Shown: one piece after another, positions 38,914-48,736 of the stretch
Position numbering within the stretch: the first letter of the stretch is position 1
Layout of the letters: each line of letters begins with the position of its first letter
Source: Methylophaga muralis
GTDB lineage: Bacteria > Pseudomonadota > Gammaproteobacteria > Nitrosococcales > Methylophagaceae
NCBI RefSeq assembly: GCF_001720165.1
Contig: NZ_MCRI01000003.1
Span: forward strand, 1 to 64,000
Direction: 5' to 3'
Length of the DNA stretch: 64,000 nt
The notes under the pieces: generated by a model
What the model was told of the DNA's origin: nothing
The model's database searches: none
Seen by the model: the letters and a program-made list of their open reading frames with translations, nothing else
Made by a program: the position numbers and the translations under genes

Positions 38914-40218
38914 ATGCGATTTGATAGCTTGCCACAGTGGCTGGCATGGCAAGAGAAACTCCATTTCACTGAAATCGATCCAGGTCTGGATCGGATTCGG
39001 GTGGTTTGGCAGAGAATGTATGCCGATAAAAAACCGCCATTTCGCATTGTGACAGTGGCTGGAACCAACGGTAAAGGGTCATCAGTTGCTCTGTTATCGT
39101 CCATTCTGTCAGCTGCTGGATATCGAACAGCGTGTTACACCTCACCGCATTTGTTGCGTTATAACGAACGTATTGTGATTGAGGGACAAACAGCAACCGA
39201 TCAGCAGATTTGTGAAGCCTTTGATCGAATTGACACGGCACGTGAGGACGTATCTCTCAGTTATTTTGAATTTGCCACATTGGCTGCCGCCGATATTTTC
39301 TGTCGACAGAATATTGATATTGCCATCCTCGAAGTCGGAATGGGCGGGCGGCTTGACGCAGTAAACTTATTTGATGCCGATATTGCTCTAATCACTCCGA
39401 TTGGCCTGGATCACACTGTATGGCTGGGGGATACTCGGGAGCTTATTGGCATAGAGAAAGCTGGCATTATGCGGGCTCATCATCCGGTGGTTTGCAGTGA
39501 ATCATCACCTCCAGTTACAGTCATAGAAATAGCTCAAAAACTAGCCTCACCAGCGTATATAGCTGGCGAGGATTTCTCTTCTGAGACTAGCGGCAACTTA
39601 TGGCATTGGCACAATGCCAATGAACAATTTAAGGATCTGCCTCACCCGGCATTACTTGGTTGTTATCAAATTCAAAACAGTGCAGCCGTTTTACAGGTCA
39701 TCAGTTTGTTAAAAGCTGCTGGCATGGAAAAGATTAATGAATCCGCCATTCGAACCGGTTTACAGCAAGTCAAATTGTCAGGTCGTTTTCAGCTTATTGA
39801 TGGACCAGTTACCCATATCTTTGATGTCACCCATAACCAGCAAGGGGCAGACAATCTGGCGAAACTTTTACAGGAAATTCCTTGTAAGGGTAAAACTCAT
39901 GCGGTAATTGCCATGTTGCGTGATAAAGATAGCCGTGCAGTTTTTGATGCCTTGCTGCCGGTTATTGATAATTGGTTTCTTGGCGGACTAACTGGAAATC
40001 GAGGACAGTCAGCAGATGAGTTGGCTTCCGGGTTGAAGGGTAAAATTTCGGATGACAGAGTGCATATCAGTGAAACTGTCGAAGCAGCTTATAATCGTGC
40101 TGCTGAAGGCGCTGTCACCGGCGATCGTATTTTGATTTTTGGTTCATTTCACACCGTTGAAGCAATTATGCGGCATATTCCTGATTTTATAAGCCAGCCT
40201 TTATCTGTCAACGCCTGA
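38914..40218 (+). CDS. folC: Bifunctional dihydrofolate/folylpolyglutamate synthase
   Basis: FolC joins glutamate to dihydropteroate and extends folate polyglutamate tails. The P-loop AGTNGKGSS, YTSPHLLRYNERI and MGGRLDAVN are visible. The 434 residues are typical. The last 18 bases overlap the convergent acyl-CoA synthetase gene. Confidence 0.95.
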   Translation: MRFDSLPQWLAWQEKLHFTEIDPGLDRIRVVWQRMYADKKPPFRIVTVAGTNGKGSSVALLSSILSAAGYRTACYTSPHLLRYNERIVIEGQTATDQQICEAFDRIDTAREDVSLSYFEFATLAAADIFCRQNIDIAILEVGMGGRLDAVNLFDADIALITPIGLDHTVWLGDTRELIGIEKAGIMRAHHPVVCSESSPPVTVIEIAQKLASPAYIAGEDFSSETSGNLWHWHNANEQFKDLPHPALLGCYQIQNSAAVLQVISLLKAAGMEKINESAIRTGLQQVKLSGRFQLIDGPVTHIFDVTHNQQGADNLAKLLQEIPCKGKTHAVIAMLRDKDSRAVFDALLPVIDNWFLGGLTGNRGQSADELASGLKGKISDDRVHISETVEAAYNRAAEGAVTGDRILIFGSFHTVEAIMRHIPDFISQPLSVNA

Positions 40219-42015
40219 TGTATCTTTGTACATCGCCTGAATTTCCTTTTTGAATTTATCCAGCACCAAAGCACGTTTAACTTTTAATGTCGGTGTGAGC
40301 AAACCATTTTCAATGGTCCATGGCTCAAGCGTTAGATGCACTCGCCGAATTCGTGCATAAGCCGGAAATTCAAATAACCACTGTCTCAATAAACGCACAA
40401 AATGTTGTTTTAATACTTTGCTGCTAAGACTGTCATTTGATAACGGATCAATGCCAAGCTGTTGGGCAATCTGTGGCCATTTTTCACCATTAATGACCAG
40501 TAAAGCCGCTAAATAAGGCTGTCCTTCACCTAACACAACAGCTTGTTCAATCAAGCCATTACTGATAATTGCTGCCTCGATATCACCCGGCGGTACTTTT
40601 TCGCCATTATTCAGTACCAGAATATCTTTTATCCGACCCACAATCTGGATATGTCCGCTTTCGCTAATATGCGCTCTATCACCAGTATGCAGCCAACCGT
40701 CAGCATCGATAGTTTGAGCCGTGGCTTTATGATTATTCCAATAGCCAAGCATATTGCCCGGACCTTTTACTTCCAGCTCTTCATCCTTGCCGATTCGCAC
40801 TTCAACACCTTGTATCGGTCGACCGACGCTGGCCGGATCATTACTGGATGGCTCATTAACACTGATTACAGGACTGGTCTCAGTAAGCCCATAGCCTTGC
40901 AGTAAAGTTAAATCCAGACCGATAAACATTTTTGCTGCATAGGTTGGTAATGCAGCGCCACCACTGACGGCTAAACGTAGTCGCCCGCCCAGACGTTGAT
41001 GAAATTTGCCTACTACCAGTTTATTAAATAATGGCCATAACAGTAGAGAGGGTGACCAGTGTGATCGCCCTTGCTGATAGTGAAAGCGTTTCCAGCCGGT
41101 ATTGACGGCCGATTTGAATATAAGCCGGCGAAATCTATTGGTTTCAGCCAGTTGTTTTTGCACACGATCATAAATTCGCTCAAAAATTCTTGGCACGGCA
41201 ATCATAATGGTTGGCTGTACTTGTCGCATATCCTCTGCCAGCAAAGGAATGCTGCGCGAGAAAACGACTTTGGATCCCGCCATCATGGGCAAGTAGTAGC
41301 CGCCGGTTCGTTCCAGAGTATGAGATAGTGGTAAGAATGAAAGGAAAATGTCCTCAGGCAAGATTTCAAAAAACTGCAATGACCCATGTGCCACTGACAG
41401 CATATTCTGATGGCTCAGCATAACGCCTTTCGAACGGCCAGTAGTGCCAGATGTGTAGATAATAGATGCGAGTTGATCCGGAGCGGATGGGGAGAGCACA
41501 ATTTCTCTATGCGTTTGATCCAACCAGTGGTTTAAAGTGGTAAATGGCTGGTCTTTTTCCGCCGATTCTTCATTTACGATAACAATGCGTTTAAGGCTAT
41601 GTTCTTCAGGTAACACGGCTTTGATAGCTGACCATTGCTTGGCACTGTTTAACAGTAATAAGCGTACATCAGCATCCTGCAGAATGTAGGCGACGTTATC
41701 AGGGCGATCATCAGGATAAAGTGGCACCACGACCAAGCCAAGACTTAATGCAGCCAAATCGAAAAAAATCCACTCTTTGCTGTTACGCAAGTTGAGTGCA
41801 ACCCGATCCCCTTTACGTAAATTTTCCTCTTGCAAGGCGTTTTGCCAGAGCAAAACAGCGTCTGCAACCTGTTGCCAGCTTAAACTTTGCCAGCTTTCGC
41901 TATCACTATCAAAATACCCGTAGGCGTCTTTGTCAGGACTACGTTTTACTCGTTCACAAAACAAACCATAAAGGGTTTGTGCCTCTTGCGGTGAAATGTA
42001 ATCGCTAAAACTCAT
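40201..42015 (-). CDS. Long-chain acyl-CoA synthetase (AMP-forming)
   Basis: The enzyme activates fatty acids to acyl-CoA through an acyl-adenylate. The AMP-binding signature reads IIYTSGTTGRSKGVMLSH, with the later motifs GYGLTETSPVISVN and DGWLHTGDRA and a C-terminal lid containing KDILVLNNGEKVPP. At 604 residues it resembles the FAA1/FadD15 branch rather than E. coli FadD. It starts two bases after the FadL-type porin stop, so the two genes form an operon for uptake and activation. The exact chain length preference is unknown. Confidence 0.9.
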   Translation of the reverse strand: MSFSDYISPQEAQTLYGLFCERVKRSPDKDAYGYFDSDSESWQSLSWQQVADAVLLWQNALQEENLRKGDRVALNLRNSKEWIFFDLAALSLGLVVVPLYPDDRPDNVAYILQDADVRLLLLNSAKQWSAIKAVLPEEHSLKRIVIVNEESAEKDQPFTTLNHWLDQTHREIVLSPSAPDQLASIIYTSGTTGRSKGVMLSHQNMLSVAHGSLQFFEILPEDIFLSFLPLSHTLERTGGYYLPMMAGSKVVFSRSIPLLAEDMRQVQPTIMIAVPRIFERIYDRVQKQLAETNRFRRLIFKSAVNTGWKRFHYQQGRSHWSPSLLLWPLFNKLVVGKFHQRLGGRLRLAVSGGAALPTYAAKMFIGLDLTLLQGYGLTETSPVISVNEPSSNDPASVGRPIQGVEVRIGKDEELEVKGPGNMLGYWNNHKATAQTIDADGWLHTGDRAHISESGHIQIVGRIKDILVLNNGEKVPPGDIEAAIISNGLIEQAVVLGEGQPYLAALLVINGEKWPQIAQQLGIDPLSNDSLSSKVLKQHFVRLLRQWLFEFPAYARIRRVHLTLEPWTIENGLLTPTLKVKRALVLDKFKKEIQAMYKDTSGVDR

Positions 42016-42017
42016 GA

Positions 42018-43316
42018 TTAATCAAACAACCAACGTAATTGAACACCGACAATATCTACGGAATTTTTATATCGGCCTAGAAGTTGGTTTCCATTGGAAT
42101 CAGTATCATCAATACTGGTGTCTTTCATGAAGATATGGGTATAGGCGGCATCCACAATAATGTTGTCGCTATAGTAATAACTTGCCCCTATGGCTAACCA
42201 TGTTCTATCACTGTCAGGAATGCGAGGCGTACGTCGCTGTGCATTAGGGATTGGTGTTTCATCATAAGCAATACCAGTACGCCAAGACCAACGGTCATTC
42301 GCCTGATACTCCACACCGACGCCATAACGCATGGAGTTTTTCCAGTCCTCAGCTTTAACAGAATTCAGAGCTTGTACGTCAGAGTTAATGCGTAATTCTT
42401 CAAAGCGACTCCAACGAGTAAGACTGGCATCGGCCATAACGGCCCATTTTGAATTGAGTTGATGATATAAGGCAATTGATGCTGATTCAGGTAACGTTAC
42501 CCGGCCATTGATATTACCATCCCGTATTCCCACCGCTGCTGCTTGGCCACTGACGTTTTGCGGGATACGAAACTCTCCATCACCGGTTAAATCATGAGTT
42601 ATTTTTGAACGATAACTGATGCCCATGCGTGTCGCTTCAGTAAATTGATAGGTCATGCCAAGGTTATAACCCCAACTCCAATCATCCGCTGTTAAACGAA
42701 CTCGACCATCATTTCCTTGAGGTTGAGCAGGATTCATCAGTAAGCCAAAGTTTGCAGCCTGGGAAAGTTCCAGATCGATATATTGCAGATTGACACCAAA
42801 GCCTAAAGACAGCTTTTCTGTGGCTTTAAATGCAATGCTGGGATTGATATTAACGGTCAATAAATCTGAGCGGATGGCATGGTAACGACCTTGCCAACTA
42901 TCACCATAGTCAGTAACTAAGCCAAATGGTGCACCAACACCAATGCCCACAACAGTCGTATCATTCAGCGGATGAGCGTAATAAAAATGGGGTACCTTGG
43001 CCAGTTCACCTGCATTATTGCCATCTCCTCCAGTTAGTGGAGAGCCGTTCACATTAGAACCGCGATCTGAAAACTCGGCTCTTGGAGCGATCAGATTCAG
43101 TCCCATATTCATTTCTTTACGGGAGAGATTTGCCAAGCCTGCTGGATTAAAAAAGATGGTGCTTGCGTCATCAGCCACTGCCGCACTGCCAGAATATGCG
43201 CGGCCTAGACCAGTAATGCTTTGTTCAATTAATGCATAACCGGCTGCACCAGCAGAACTACTCGCCGCCCCGAACAAAACATAAAAACTGAATTGAGTTG
43301 AACGAGACATAGTCAT
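42018..43316 (-). CDS. FadL/OmpP1/TodX-type outer membrane transporter
   Basis: This is a 14-stranded beta-barrel of the kind that brings long-chain fatty acids or hydrophobic compounds across the outer membrane. The N-terminal region after the signal peptide has GLGRAYSGSAAVADDASTIFFNPAGL, the hatch-domain signature, and the protein ends in aromatic Phe-Asp, with barrel-like alternating strands. The start may be 43316 or 43310. It is the first gene of an operon with an acyl-CoA synthetase, which favours fatty acid as substrate. Confidence 0.9.
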   Translation of the reverse strand: MTMSRSTQFSFYVLFGAASSSAGAAGYALIEQSITGLGRAYSGSAAVADDASTIFFNPAGLANLSRKEMNMGLNLIAPRAEFSDRGSNVNGSPLTGGDGNNAGELAKVPHFYYAHPLNDTTVVGIGVGAPFGLVTDYGDSWQGRYHAIRSDLLTVNINPSIAFKATEKLSLGFGVNLQYIDLELSQAANFGLLMNPAQPQGNDGRVRLTADDWSWGYNLGMTYQFTEATRMGISYRSKITHDLTGDGEFRIPQNVSGQAAAVGIRDGNINGRVTLPESASIALYHQLNSKWAVMADASLTRWSRFEELRINSDVQALNSVKAEDWKNSMRYGVGVEYQANDRWSWRTGIAYDETPIPNAQRRTPRIPDSDRTWLAIGASYYYSDNIIVDAAYTHIFMKDTSIDDTDSNGNQLLGRYKNSVDIVGVQLRWLFD

Positions 43317-43396
43317 GGCGGCGTTACCTAGAGAAAGTTATCAATATTAAGATGCAAAACTAGCCCATGAGTTCAAATGAAGCAAGTTTGTAATAA

Positions 43397-44083
43397 TTAA
43401 TTACGTTGAAACAAAAGATCCCAAACGCCATGACCCAGACGGTGACCACGTTGCTCAAACTTGGTTAAAGGCCGATAGTCGGGGCGGGGGATGTAATCTC
43501 CCGTTGGACTGGTATTGCTGAATTCTGAGCTGGCAGACAGATCTTGCAACATTTGCTCGGCATAATCCTGCCAGTCGGTTGCCATATGTAAGAAACCGCC
43601 AGGATGGATTTTTTGTGCCAGTATCGAAACAAAAGCTGGCTGAATAATTCGGCGTTTATGGTGGCGTTTTTTATGCCATGGATCAGGAAAATATAATTGA
43701 ACGCGTTGCAGAGCAGTATCAGCAACCTGGTTTTTAAGTAATTCAACCGCATCGGTGCAGGCAACGCGTAAGTTAGTCAGATTATTATCTTCTATGGCTT
43801 TTAACAGTTGGCCGACACCGGGACGATGTACCTCCACACCGATAAAATTAAGCTCAGGTTGTTGTATTGCCATTTCAACCAGTGATGCGCCATTACCAAA
43901 ACCGATTTCAAATACGACGGGCGCATCTCGACCAAACAGAGCTTGCATTTCAATGAGCTGTCCATCGGCTTCGATGCCAAACTTTGGCCATAAAAGATCT
44001 AAAGCTTTTTGCTGCCCGGGAGTTAACCGACCTTCACGTTTGACAAAGCTTTTTACCTGACGGAGGCGTTTACCTTCAGTCAT
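43397..44083 (-). CDS. trmB: tRNA (guanine-N7-)-methyltransferase
   Basis: TrmB adds a methyl group at G46 of the tRNA variable loop. The SAM motif VFEIGFGNGASL and the conserved LQRVQLYFPDPWHKKRHHKRRI are present, and TRPDY-like RPDYRPLTKFEQRGHRLGHGVWDL ends the protein. I chose the ATG at 44083 (GAAGG upstream); the frame extends to 44119, but those extra residues look untranslated. The length of 228 residues from 44083 is normal. Confidence 0.95.
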   Translation of the reverse strand: MTEGKRLRQVKSFVKREGRLTPGQQKALDLLWPKFGIEADGQLIEMQALFGRDAPVVFEIGFGNGASLVEMAIQQPELNFIGVEVHRPGVGQLLKAIEDNNLTNLRVACTDAVELLKNQVADTALQRVQLYFPDPWHKKRHHKRRIIQPAFVSILAQKIHPGGFLHMATDWQDYAEQMLQDLSASSEFSNTSPTGDYIPRPDYRPLTKFEQRGHRLGHGVWDLLFQRN

Positions 44084-44510
44084 TTTCTGTACCTTCATAT
44101 TTGTGCGACAACTCATCAATAAGTCGATGAAAAATAGCGTGACATCATACCGAAGCCCTGCTGGAAAATCCTCCTGTAAAATTTTTTACCAAGCGCATTT
44201 TTGCCATTTACTGCATTGTAGAGTCAGCTCTATTTGCGACTTGAGGTCAGGAAGGTTTCCCATAAACCTGCAAAATAGCTGGTTGTTATCCTTGTAATAA
44301 TCTGCGATTGACAAGTTGAGTGGAGAAAATGAATCACGATAAATTGCTAATTTGAGTGGATACAGTCCCACAAACAGTGCGAAAAACACATACAAGGACT
44401 ATAATGCTTTGTCTGAATATTAGTTCTGATGGATTAACGCTGCTGCAATCACGTGGCCTCGAATCCCGCTACTTCGACATTTCAAGTAAACGAAAGAGAG
44501 ACTCAATTAT
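44084..44510. other. Divergent region between trmB and edd
   Basis: No gene or RNA gene is evident in these 427 bases. A strong TATAAT stands at 44400-44405, about 100 bases before edd, but no good -35 precedes it. TTGACA occurs at 44308 without a -10 at the right distance. A single TGTAATAAT half-site at 44293 is only weakly like a HexR site. Confidence 0.5.
44400..44405 (+). promoter_or_regulatory. Possible edd -10 element
   Basis: TATAAT precedes edd by about 105 bases. The -35 region is poor, so the call is weak. Confidence 0.35.
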
Positions 44511-46333
44511 ATGGTTCATCCGGTTTTAGACTCGCTCACTAACGAAGTGATCGAACGAAGTAAAAAATCTCGCACAGCGTATCTTGCTCGTGTTGATGAA
44601 GCTGCAGGCCAAGGTCCGCATCGTTTAACCTTAGGCTGTGGCAATCTTGCACATGGGTTTGCTGCTTGTGCCGCAACGGAAAAAAGTGATTTGGCTGGTG
44701 ATAAAAAGGCCAACATCGGTATTATTTCTGCATACAACGACATGTTGTCTGCGCATGAGCCATACAAAGATTTCCCACCATTAATTAAGAACGCAGCGAA
44801 AGAAGCGGGCGGCATCGCACAATTTGCCGGCGGCGTACCTGCAATGTGTGATGGTATTACCCAAGGTTATCCTGGCATGGACTTGTCCTTGTTCAGTCGT
44901 GATGTAATTGCCATGGCCACAGCAGTCGGCTTGAGCCACAACATGTTTGATGCGGCAATGATGCTGGGTGTTTGTGACAAGATCGTCCCGGGTTTATTGA
45001 TCGGCGCATTGAGCTTTGGTCATTTACCGACAATCTTTGTACCTGCCGGCCCAATGCCTAGTGGCTTACCGAATAAAGAAAAAGTACGTATCCGTCAGCT
45101 TTATGCTGAAGGAAAAGTCGGTCGCGAAGAGTTATTAAAAGCTGAATCAGAGTCTTATCACAGCCCCGGCACCTGTACTTTCTACGGTACTGCCAACAGT
45201 AACCAGATGATGGTTGAAATCATGGGGCTGCATTTGCCTGGTGGAACGTTTATCAATCCAAATACACCACTGCGTGATGAATTAACCAAAGAAGCTGCTC
45301 GTCAGGTATTGAAATTTACTGCCATGGGCAATGATTATCGTCCTATCGGCCATATGATCGATGAGAAAGCGATTTTGAACGCCATTATCGGACTGCTGGC
45401 AACGGGTGGTTCAACCAATCACACCATGCATATCGTTGCTGTAGCTCGCGCTGCGGGTATCTTGATTAACTGGGATGACTTCGATCGTTTATCACACATT
45501 GTTCCTTTGTTAAGCCGTGTATATCCAAATGGCAGCGCGGATGTGAATCACTTCCAGGCGGCTGGCGGTATGGGTGTGCTGATTCAAGAGTTGATATCAA
45601 ATGGCTTATTGCACGAAGACATAATTACTGTTGGTAATGAAAAAGGCTTGAAACAATACAGCCAAGAGCCAAAATTAGTTGACGGTAAATTGATCTGGCA
45701 AGAAGGTCCTAAAGAGTCGTTAGATAAAGATGTTATTGGCTCTGTAGCGGAACCATTTGCTAAATCGGGTGGTGTACACCTTATTCAAGGCAACTTGGGG
45801 CGTGGTGTTTCCAAAGTCTCTGCTGTAGATGTACAGCATCGTGTTGTTCAAGCTCCTGCAATGGTATTTGATGATCAAGATGATGCAGTAGCAGCATTCA
45901 AAAATGGCGAGTTAGAGAAAGACGTTATTGTGGTATTGCGCTTCCAGGGACCAAAATCCAATGGTATGCCAGAACTGCACAAACTCAGTTCACCATTAGG
46001 CGTTCTTCAAGATCGTGGTTTTAAAGTAGCTTTGGTTACTGATGGCCGTATGTCCGGTGCTTCCGGTAAAGTGCTTCTGCAATTCAAATGTGTCCTGAGT
46101 CTGCTGATGGTGGTCCGCTGACTAGAGTGAAAGACGGCGATATCATTCATCTTGATACCGAAAAAGGCATTATGAATGTGCTGGTTGATGAAGCAGAATT
46201 TAATGCTCGTTTATCATGCATGATGGCTAATACCGAACATCATTATGGCAGTGGTCGTGAATTATTCGACAGCTTCCGTGCCGGCGTTTCTTCTGCAGAA
46301 GAAGGCGCCATTAATATGTTTAACGTTGAATAA
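44511..46333 (+). CDS. edd: Phosphogluconate dehydratase, one-base frameshift
   Basis: Edd dehydrates 6-phosphogluconate to KDPG, the first committed step of the Entner-Doudoroff pathway. It belongs to the iron-sulfur IlvD/Edd family. Motifs include [36 protein letters not shown] and [15 protein letters not shown]. The frame is lost at about 46074, after SGASGKV. Adding one C restores [16 protein letters not shown] and carries the frame to the stop at 46333 with 607 residues, the family length (E. coli 603). It is followed by eda 32 bases later. Confidence 0.94.
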
Positions 46334-46365
46334 ACTATCACCAGAAATTAGGGATATCTTTTTAT

Positions 46366-46998
46366 ATGAGCAAAACGATTCACGAAATTATGCAAATCTC
46401 ACCGATTGTTCCGGTGATGGTTATCAACAATGTTGAACATGCAGTACCACTAGCTCAAGCATTGGTTAAAGGCGGCTTAAAAGTACTGGAAATTACTCTG
46501 CGTACTGATGCAGCTCTGGAATCTATCCGTCGTATCAAAGCCGAAGTACCAGATGCAATCGTTGGCGCTGGAACGATTATTAATATTGAAACGTTAAATG
46601 CAGCGATTGATGCCGGCGCGGAATTTATTGTCAGCCCCGGTACAACGGATACGTTGATTGAAGCTGCATTAAAAACAGGTGTGCCTTTATTACCAGGTGT
46701 TGCTAACCCAAGTGAAGCGATGCGTTTACTGGAACGTGGTATTACGGCAATGAAATTCTTCCCTGCAGAAGCAGCGGGTGGGGTGCCGATGTTGAAATCA
46801 ATTGGTGCGCCGATTCCACAAATCCTGTTTTGCCCAACCGGGGGCGTCAGCCAGAAAAACGTTAAAAACTACTACAGCTTGCCAAATGTCGGCTGTGTAG
46901 GCGGTTCATGGATGTGTGCAGCGAATTTGGTTGAAGCAGAAAACTGGGATGAAATTACCCGGTTAGCGGCTGAAGCTATTGAGCTTGCGACCAACTAA
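46366..46998 (+). CDS. eda: KDPG/KHG aldolase
   Basis: Eda cleaves 2-keto-3-deoxy-6-phosphogluconate to pyruvate and glyceraldehyde-3-phosphate. The Schiff-base lysine lies in GITAMKFFPAE, and VLEITLRTDAAL and PTGGVSQKNVKNYY are family blocks. The 210 residues are normal. In methylotrophs using the ribulose monophosphate cycle this aldolase closes one route for cleaving hexose phosphate; that role here is inferred. Confidence 0.95.
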   Translation: MSKTIHEIMQISPIVPVMVINNVEHAVPLAQALVKGGLKVLEITLRTDAALESIRRIKAEVPDAIVGAGTIINIETLNAAIDAGAEFIVSPGTTDTLIEAALKTGVPLLPGVANPSEAMRLLERGITAMKFFPAEAAGGVPMLKSIGAPIPQILFCPTGGVSQKNVKNYYSLPNVGCVGGSWMCAANLVEAENWDEITRLAAEAIELATN

Positions 46999-47019
46999 AG
47001 CACTACAAGTTTAAAAATT

Positions 47020-47052
47020 AAAACCGGGTTAGTTCGCTAACCCGGTTTTTTT
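47020..47052 (+). terminator. Terminator after edd-eda
   Basis: AAAACCGGGTTAG and CTAACCCGGTTTT enclose a stable TTCG loop and are followed by a T run. Confidence 0.95.
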
Positions 47053-47083
47053 ATGTCTCTGGGATCTGTTGTCTTTTCAGAGC

Positions 47084-47827
47084 CTAGATCACAATGCCCC
47101 GTTCCAGCCAGTCTGCAATCAACTGTCTGGCACCTTGCGTAACAATATCGGGGTTAGGGTGTTGCAAAGCTTCAGCAATGGCTTCAGCGGCTTGCTGACC
47201 GGTCTGTCCGGCATCAAGCAAATCCAGTAATCGTGCACTGACCGGATTTAACTCGATGAACTTCACCTGATCTTCGGCATTACGATATAACAGCAGAAAA
47301 AAAGGTGTTTCCGCAGGTTGGTCTGGCAGATTGTCTGGCGCGATTAAGTGCACAGGATAATCATAGGCAAAACTCCAGCTTAAAGGCGAGCGCTGCAATG
47401 TGAGTTGCAGTATATCTTCCTGTTTATTGACTTCGCGTTTTTGAAAATCAGGGCTGGCAATACTCAATGCCAATTCAACCCATTCATAGTGTGCCAATTC
47501 GGCAATAAAAGGCATTGATGAATACTGCTGTGGATGGGCTTCCAGATAACTGACAAACTCGCGAGCGATGTCATTGAATAATGGCGAACTGCAACGATGC
47601 TGACGAATAAAGTCTGCAGCCAGATTGTGCCAGGGCTTTTCACCGAGAATCTGCTTTAGGACCGGACAGGCACTGCTGAGGAAGCTTTCGATATTGTTAT
47701 AAATCAGCCGCTGATAAATCGCCATGCGACGTGATTCGACATCAGCGGGTTCAGGCACGCCCTGCGGATCACGAAGATGTGCCGTAAATTGCTGCTGAGT
47801 CTGTTTGAAATCAGGCGCTTGCGACAT
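47084..47827 (-). CDS. HvfC-like DUF2063 partner protein of an MNIO enzyme
   Basis: This protein belongs to the DUF2063/HvfC group that pairs with DUF692 enzymes. The N-terminal helical domain has RMAIYQRLIYNNIESFLSSACPVL, and the middle holds DFIRQHRCSSPLFNDIAREF. The C-terminus holds a small winged-helix-like part (ELNPVSARLLDLLDAGQTG), likely to bind the peptide substrate. I chose the ATG at 47827, which overlaps the upstream MNIO gene by 17 bases; the frame extends to 47911. Functional assignment rests on the family and the adjacency. Confidence 0.88.
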   Translation of the reverse strand: MSQAPDFKQTQQQFTAHLRDPQGVPEPADVESRRMAIYQRLIYNNIESFLSSACPVLKQILGEKPWHNLAADFIRQHRCSSPLFNDIAREFVSYLEAHPQQYSSMPFIAELAHYEWVELALSIASPDFQKREVNKQEDILQLTLQRSPLSWSFAYDYPVHLIAPDNLPDQPAETPFFLLLYRNAEDQVKFIELNPVSARLLDLLDAGQTGQQAAEAIAEALQHPNPDIVTQGARQLIADWLERGIVI

Positions 47828-48659
47828 GGGCAGATCGATATTGAGACTGGATATCGCGGATCTTAGCCACCTCATCAAACAAGGTACTGAGTGCGGGGAT
47901 ATTAAAATCACGTTCCAGCAGAGTTGGAATCACCCCATGCTGCTGGTATGCGTGATGTAGTAATTGCCATACCGGGTCAATCACATCGGCGCCATGGGTA
48001 TCGATAATGAGATCTTCCGCTTCATTATAGTGACCAGCAATGTGCATGTAGGCGATACGTTTACTGTCGAGCGCATCAATATAGCTCTTGGCATCGTAGC
48101 CATGGTTAATGCTGTTGACGTAAACATTATTCACGTCGAGTAATAATTCACAATCGGCTCGTTGCAGAATCGCATTGATAAACTCAATTTCGTCAATTTG
48201 TCGTCCCGGAGCGGCATAATACGAGACATTCTCGATGATCAGACGACGTTGCAGAATATCCTGTACCCGGCTAATGCGATCAGCCACATAGACAACTGCT
48301 TCTTCAGTAAATGGAATAGGCATCAAATCGTAGAGATGCCCATCATCGCTGCAGTAGCTTAAATGTTCGCTATAAAGGCGAACCTGATGCTGGTCGAGAA
48401 ACTGCTTTATGCGTTTTACAAAGGCTTCATCGAGCGGGGCAGGGCTACCAATAGACAGAGAGAGTCCATGACATAACATGGGAAAACGCTCGCTGAAAGC
48501 ACGCAATTTTTTTCCGAGTCGACCGCCCATTTCCATCCAGTTTTCTGGAGCGACTTCAATAAAATCGATAGGCGGATGATCCAATTGCATGATCTCGTCG
48601 ATAAAGCTGCGTCTTAATCCCAGACCCGCTCCTTCAACGGCATAACCTTGTGTTCTCAT
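47811..48659 (-). CDS. DUF692 multinuclear non-heme iron oxidase (MNIO), HvfB/BufB-like
   Basis: DUF692 enzymes carry two or three irons and modify Cys or other residues of ribosomal peptides, for example in methanobactin and the copper-binding bufferins. Family blocks visible in order are DFIEVAPENWMEMGG (about residues 32-46), LCHGLSLSIG, YSEHLSYCSDDG, LIIENVSYYAAPG, ELLLDVNNVYVNSINHG, YMHIAGHY and LLERDFNIP. These hold the His, Asp, Asn and Glu iron ligands. The 282 residues are normal. It overlaps its DUF2063 partner and is preceded, 77 bases upstream, by a secreted Cys-Gly-Cys protein. No DUF2282-type precursor is adjacent. Confidence 0.92.
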   Translation of the reverse strand: MRTQGYAVEGAGLGLRRSFIDEIMQLDHPPIDFIEVAPENWMEMGGRLGKKLRAFSERFPMLCHGLSLSIGSPAPLDEAFVKRIKQFLDQHQVRLYSEHLSYCSDDGHLYDLMPIPFTEEAVVYVADRISRVQDILQRRLIIENVSYYAAPGRQIDEIEFINAILQRADCELLLDVNNVYVNSINHGYDAKSYIDALDSKRIAYMHIAGHYNEAEDLIIDTHGADVIDPVWQLLHHAYQQHGVIPTLLERDFNIPALSTLFDEVAKIRDIQSQYRSAHVASA

Positions 48660-48736
48660 GCGGTGACTCTTTTTCCATTGCGATAATAAACAGACGTTTT
48701 CGATCGCAATTTGTTACAGATAAACATTATCGAAGC

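Noticed and set aside
44084-44510. Riboswitch, small RNA or HexR operator before edd
   Set aside because: No stable structure or full palindrome is seen; only one TGTAATAAT half-site and an isolated TATAAT.
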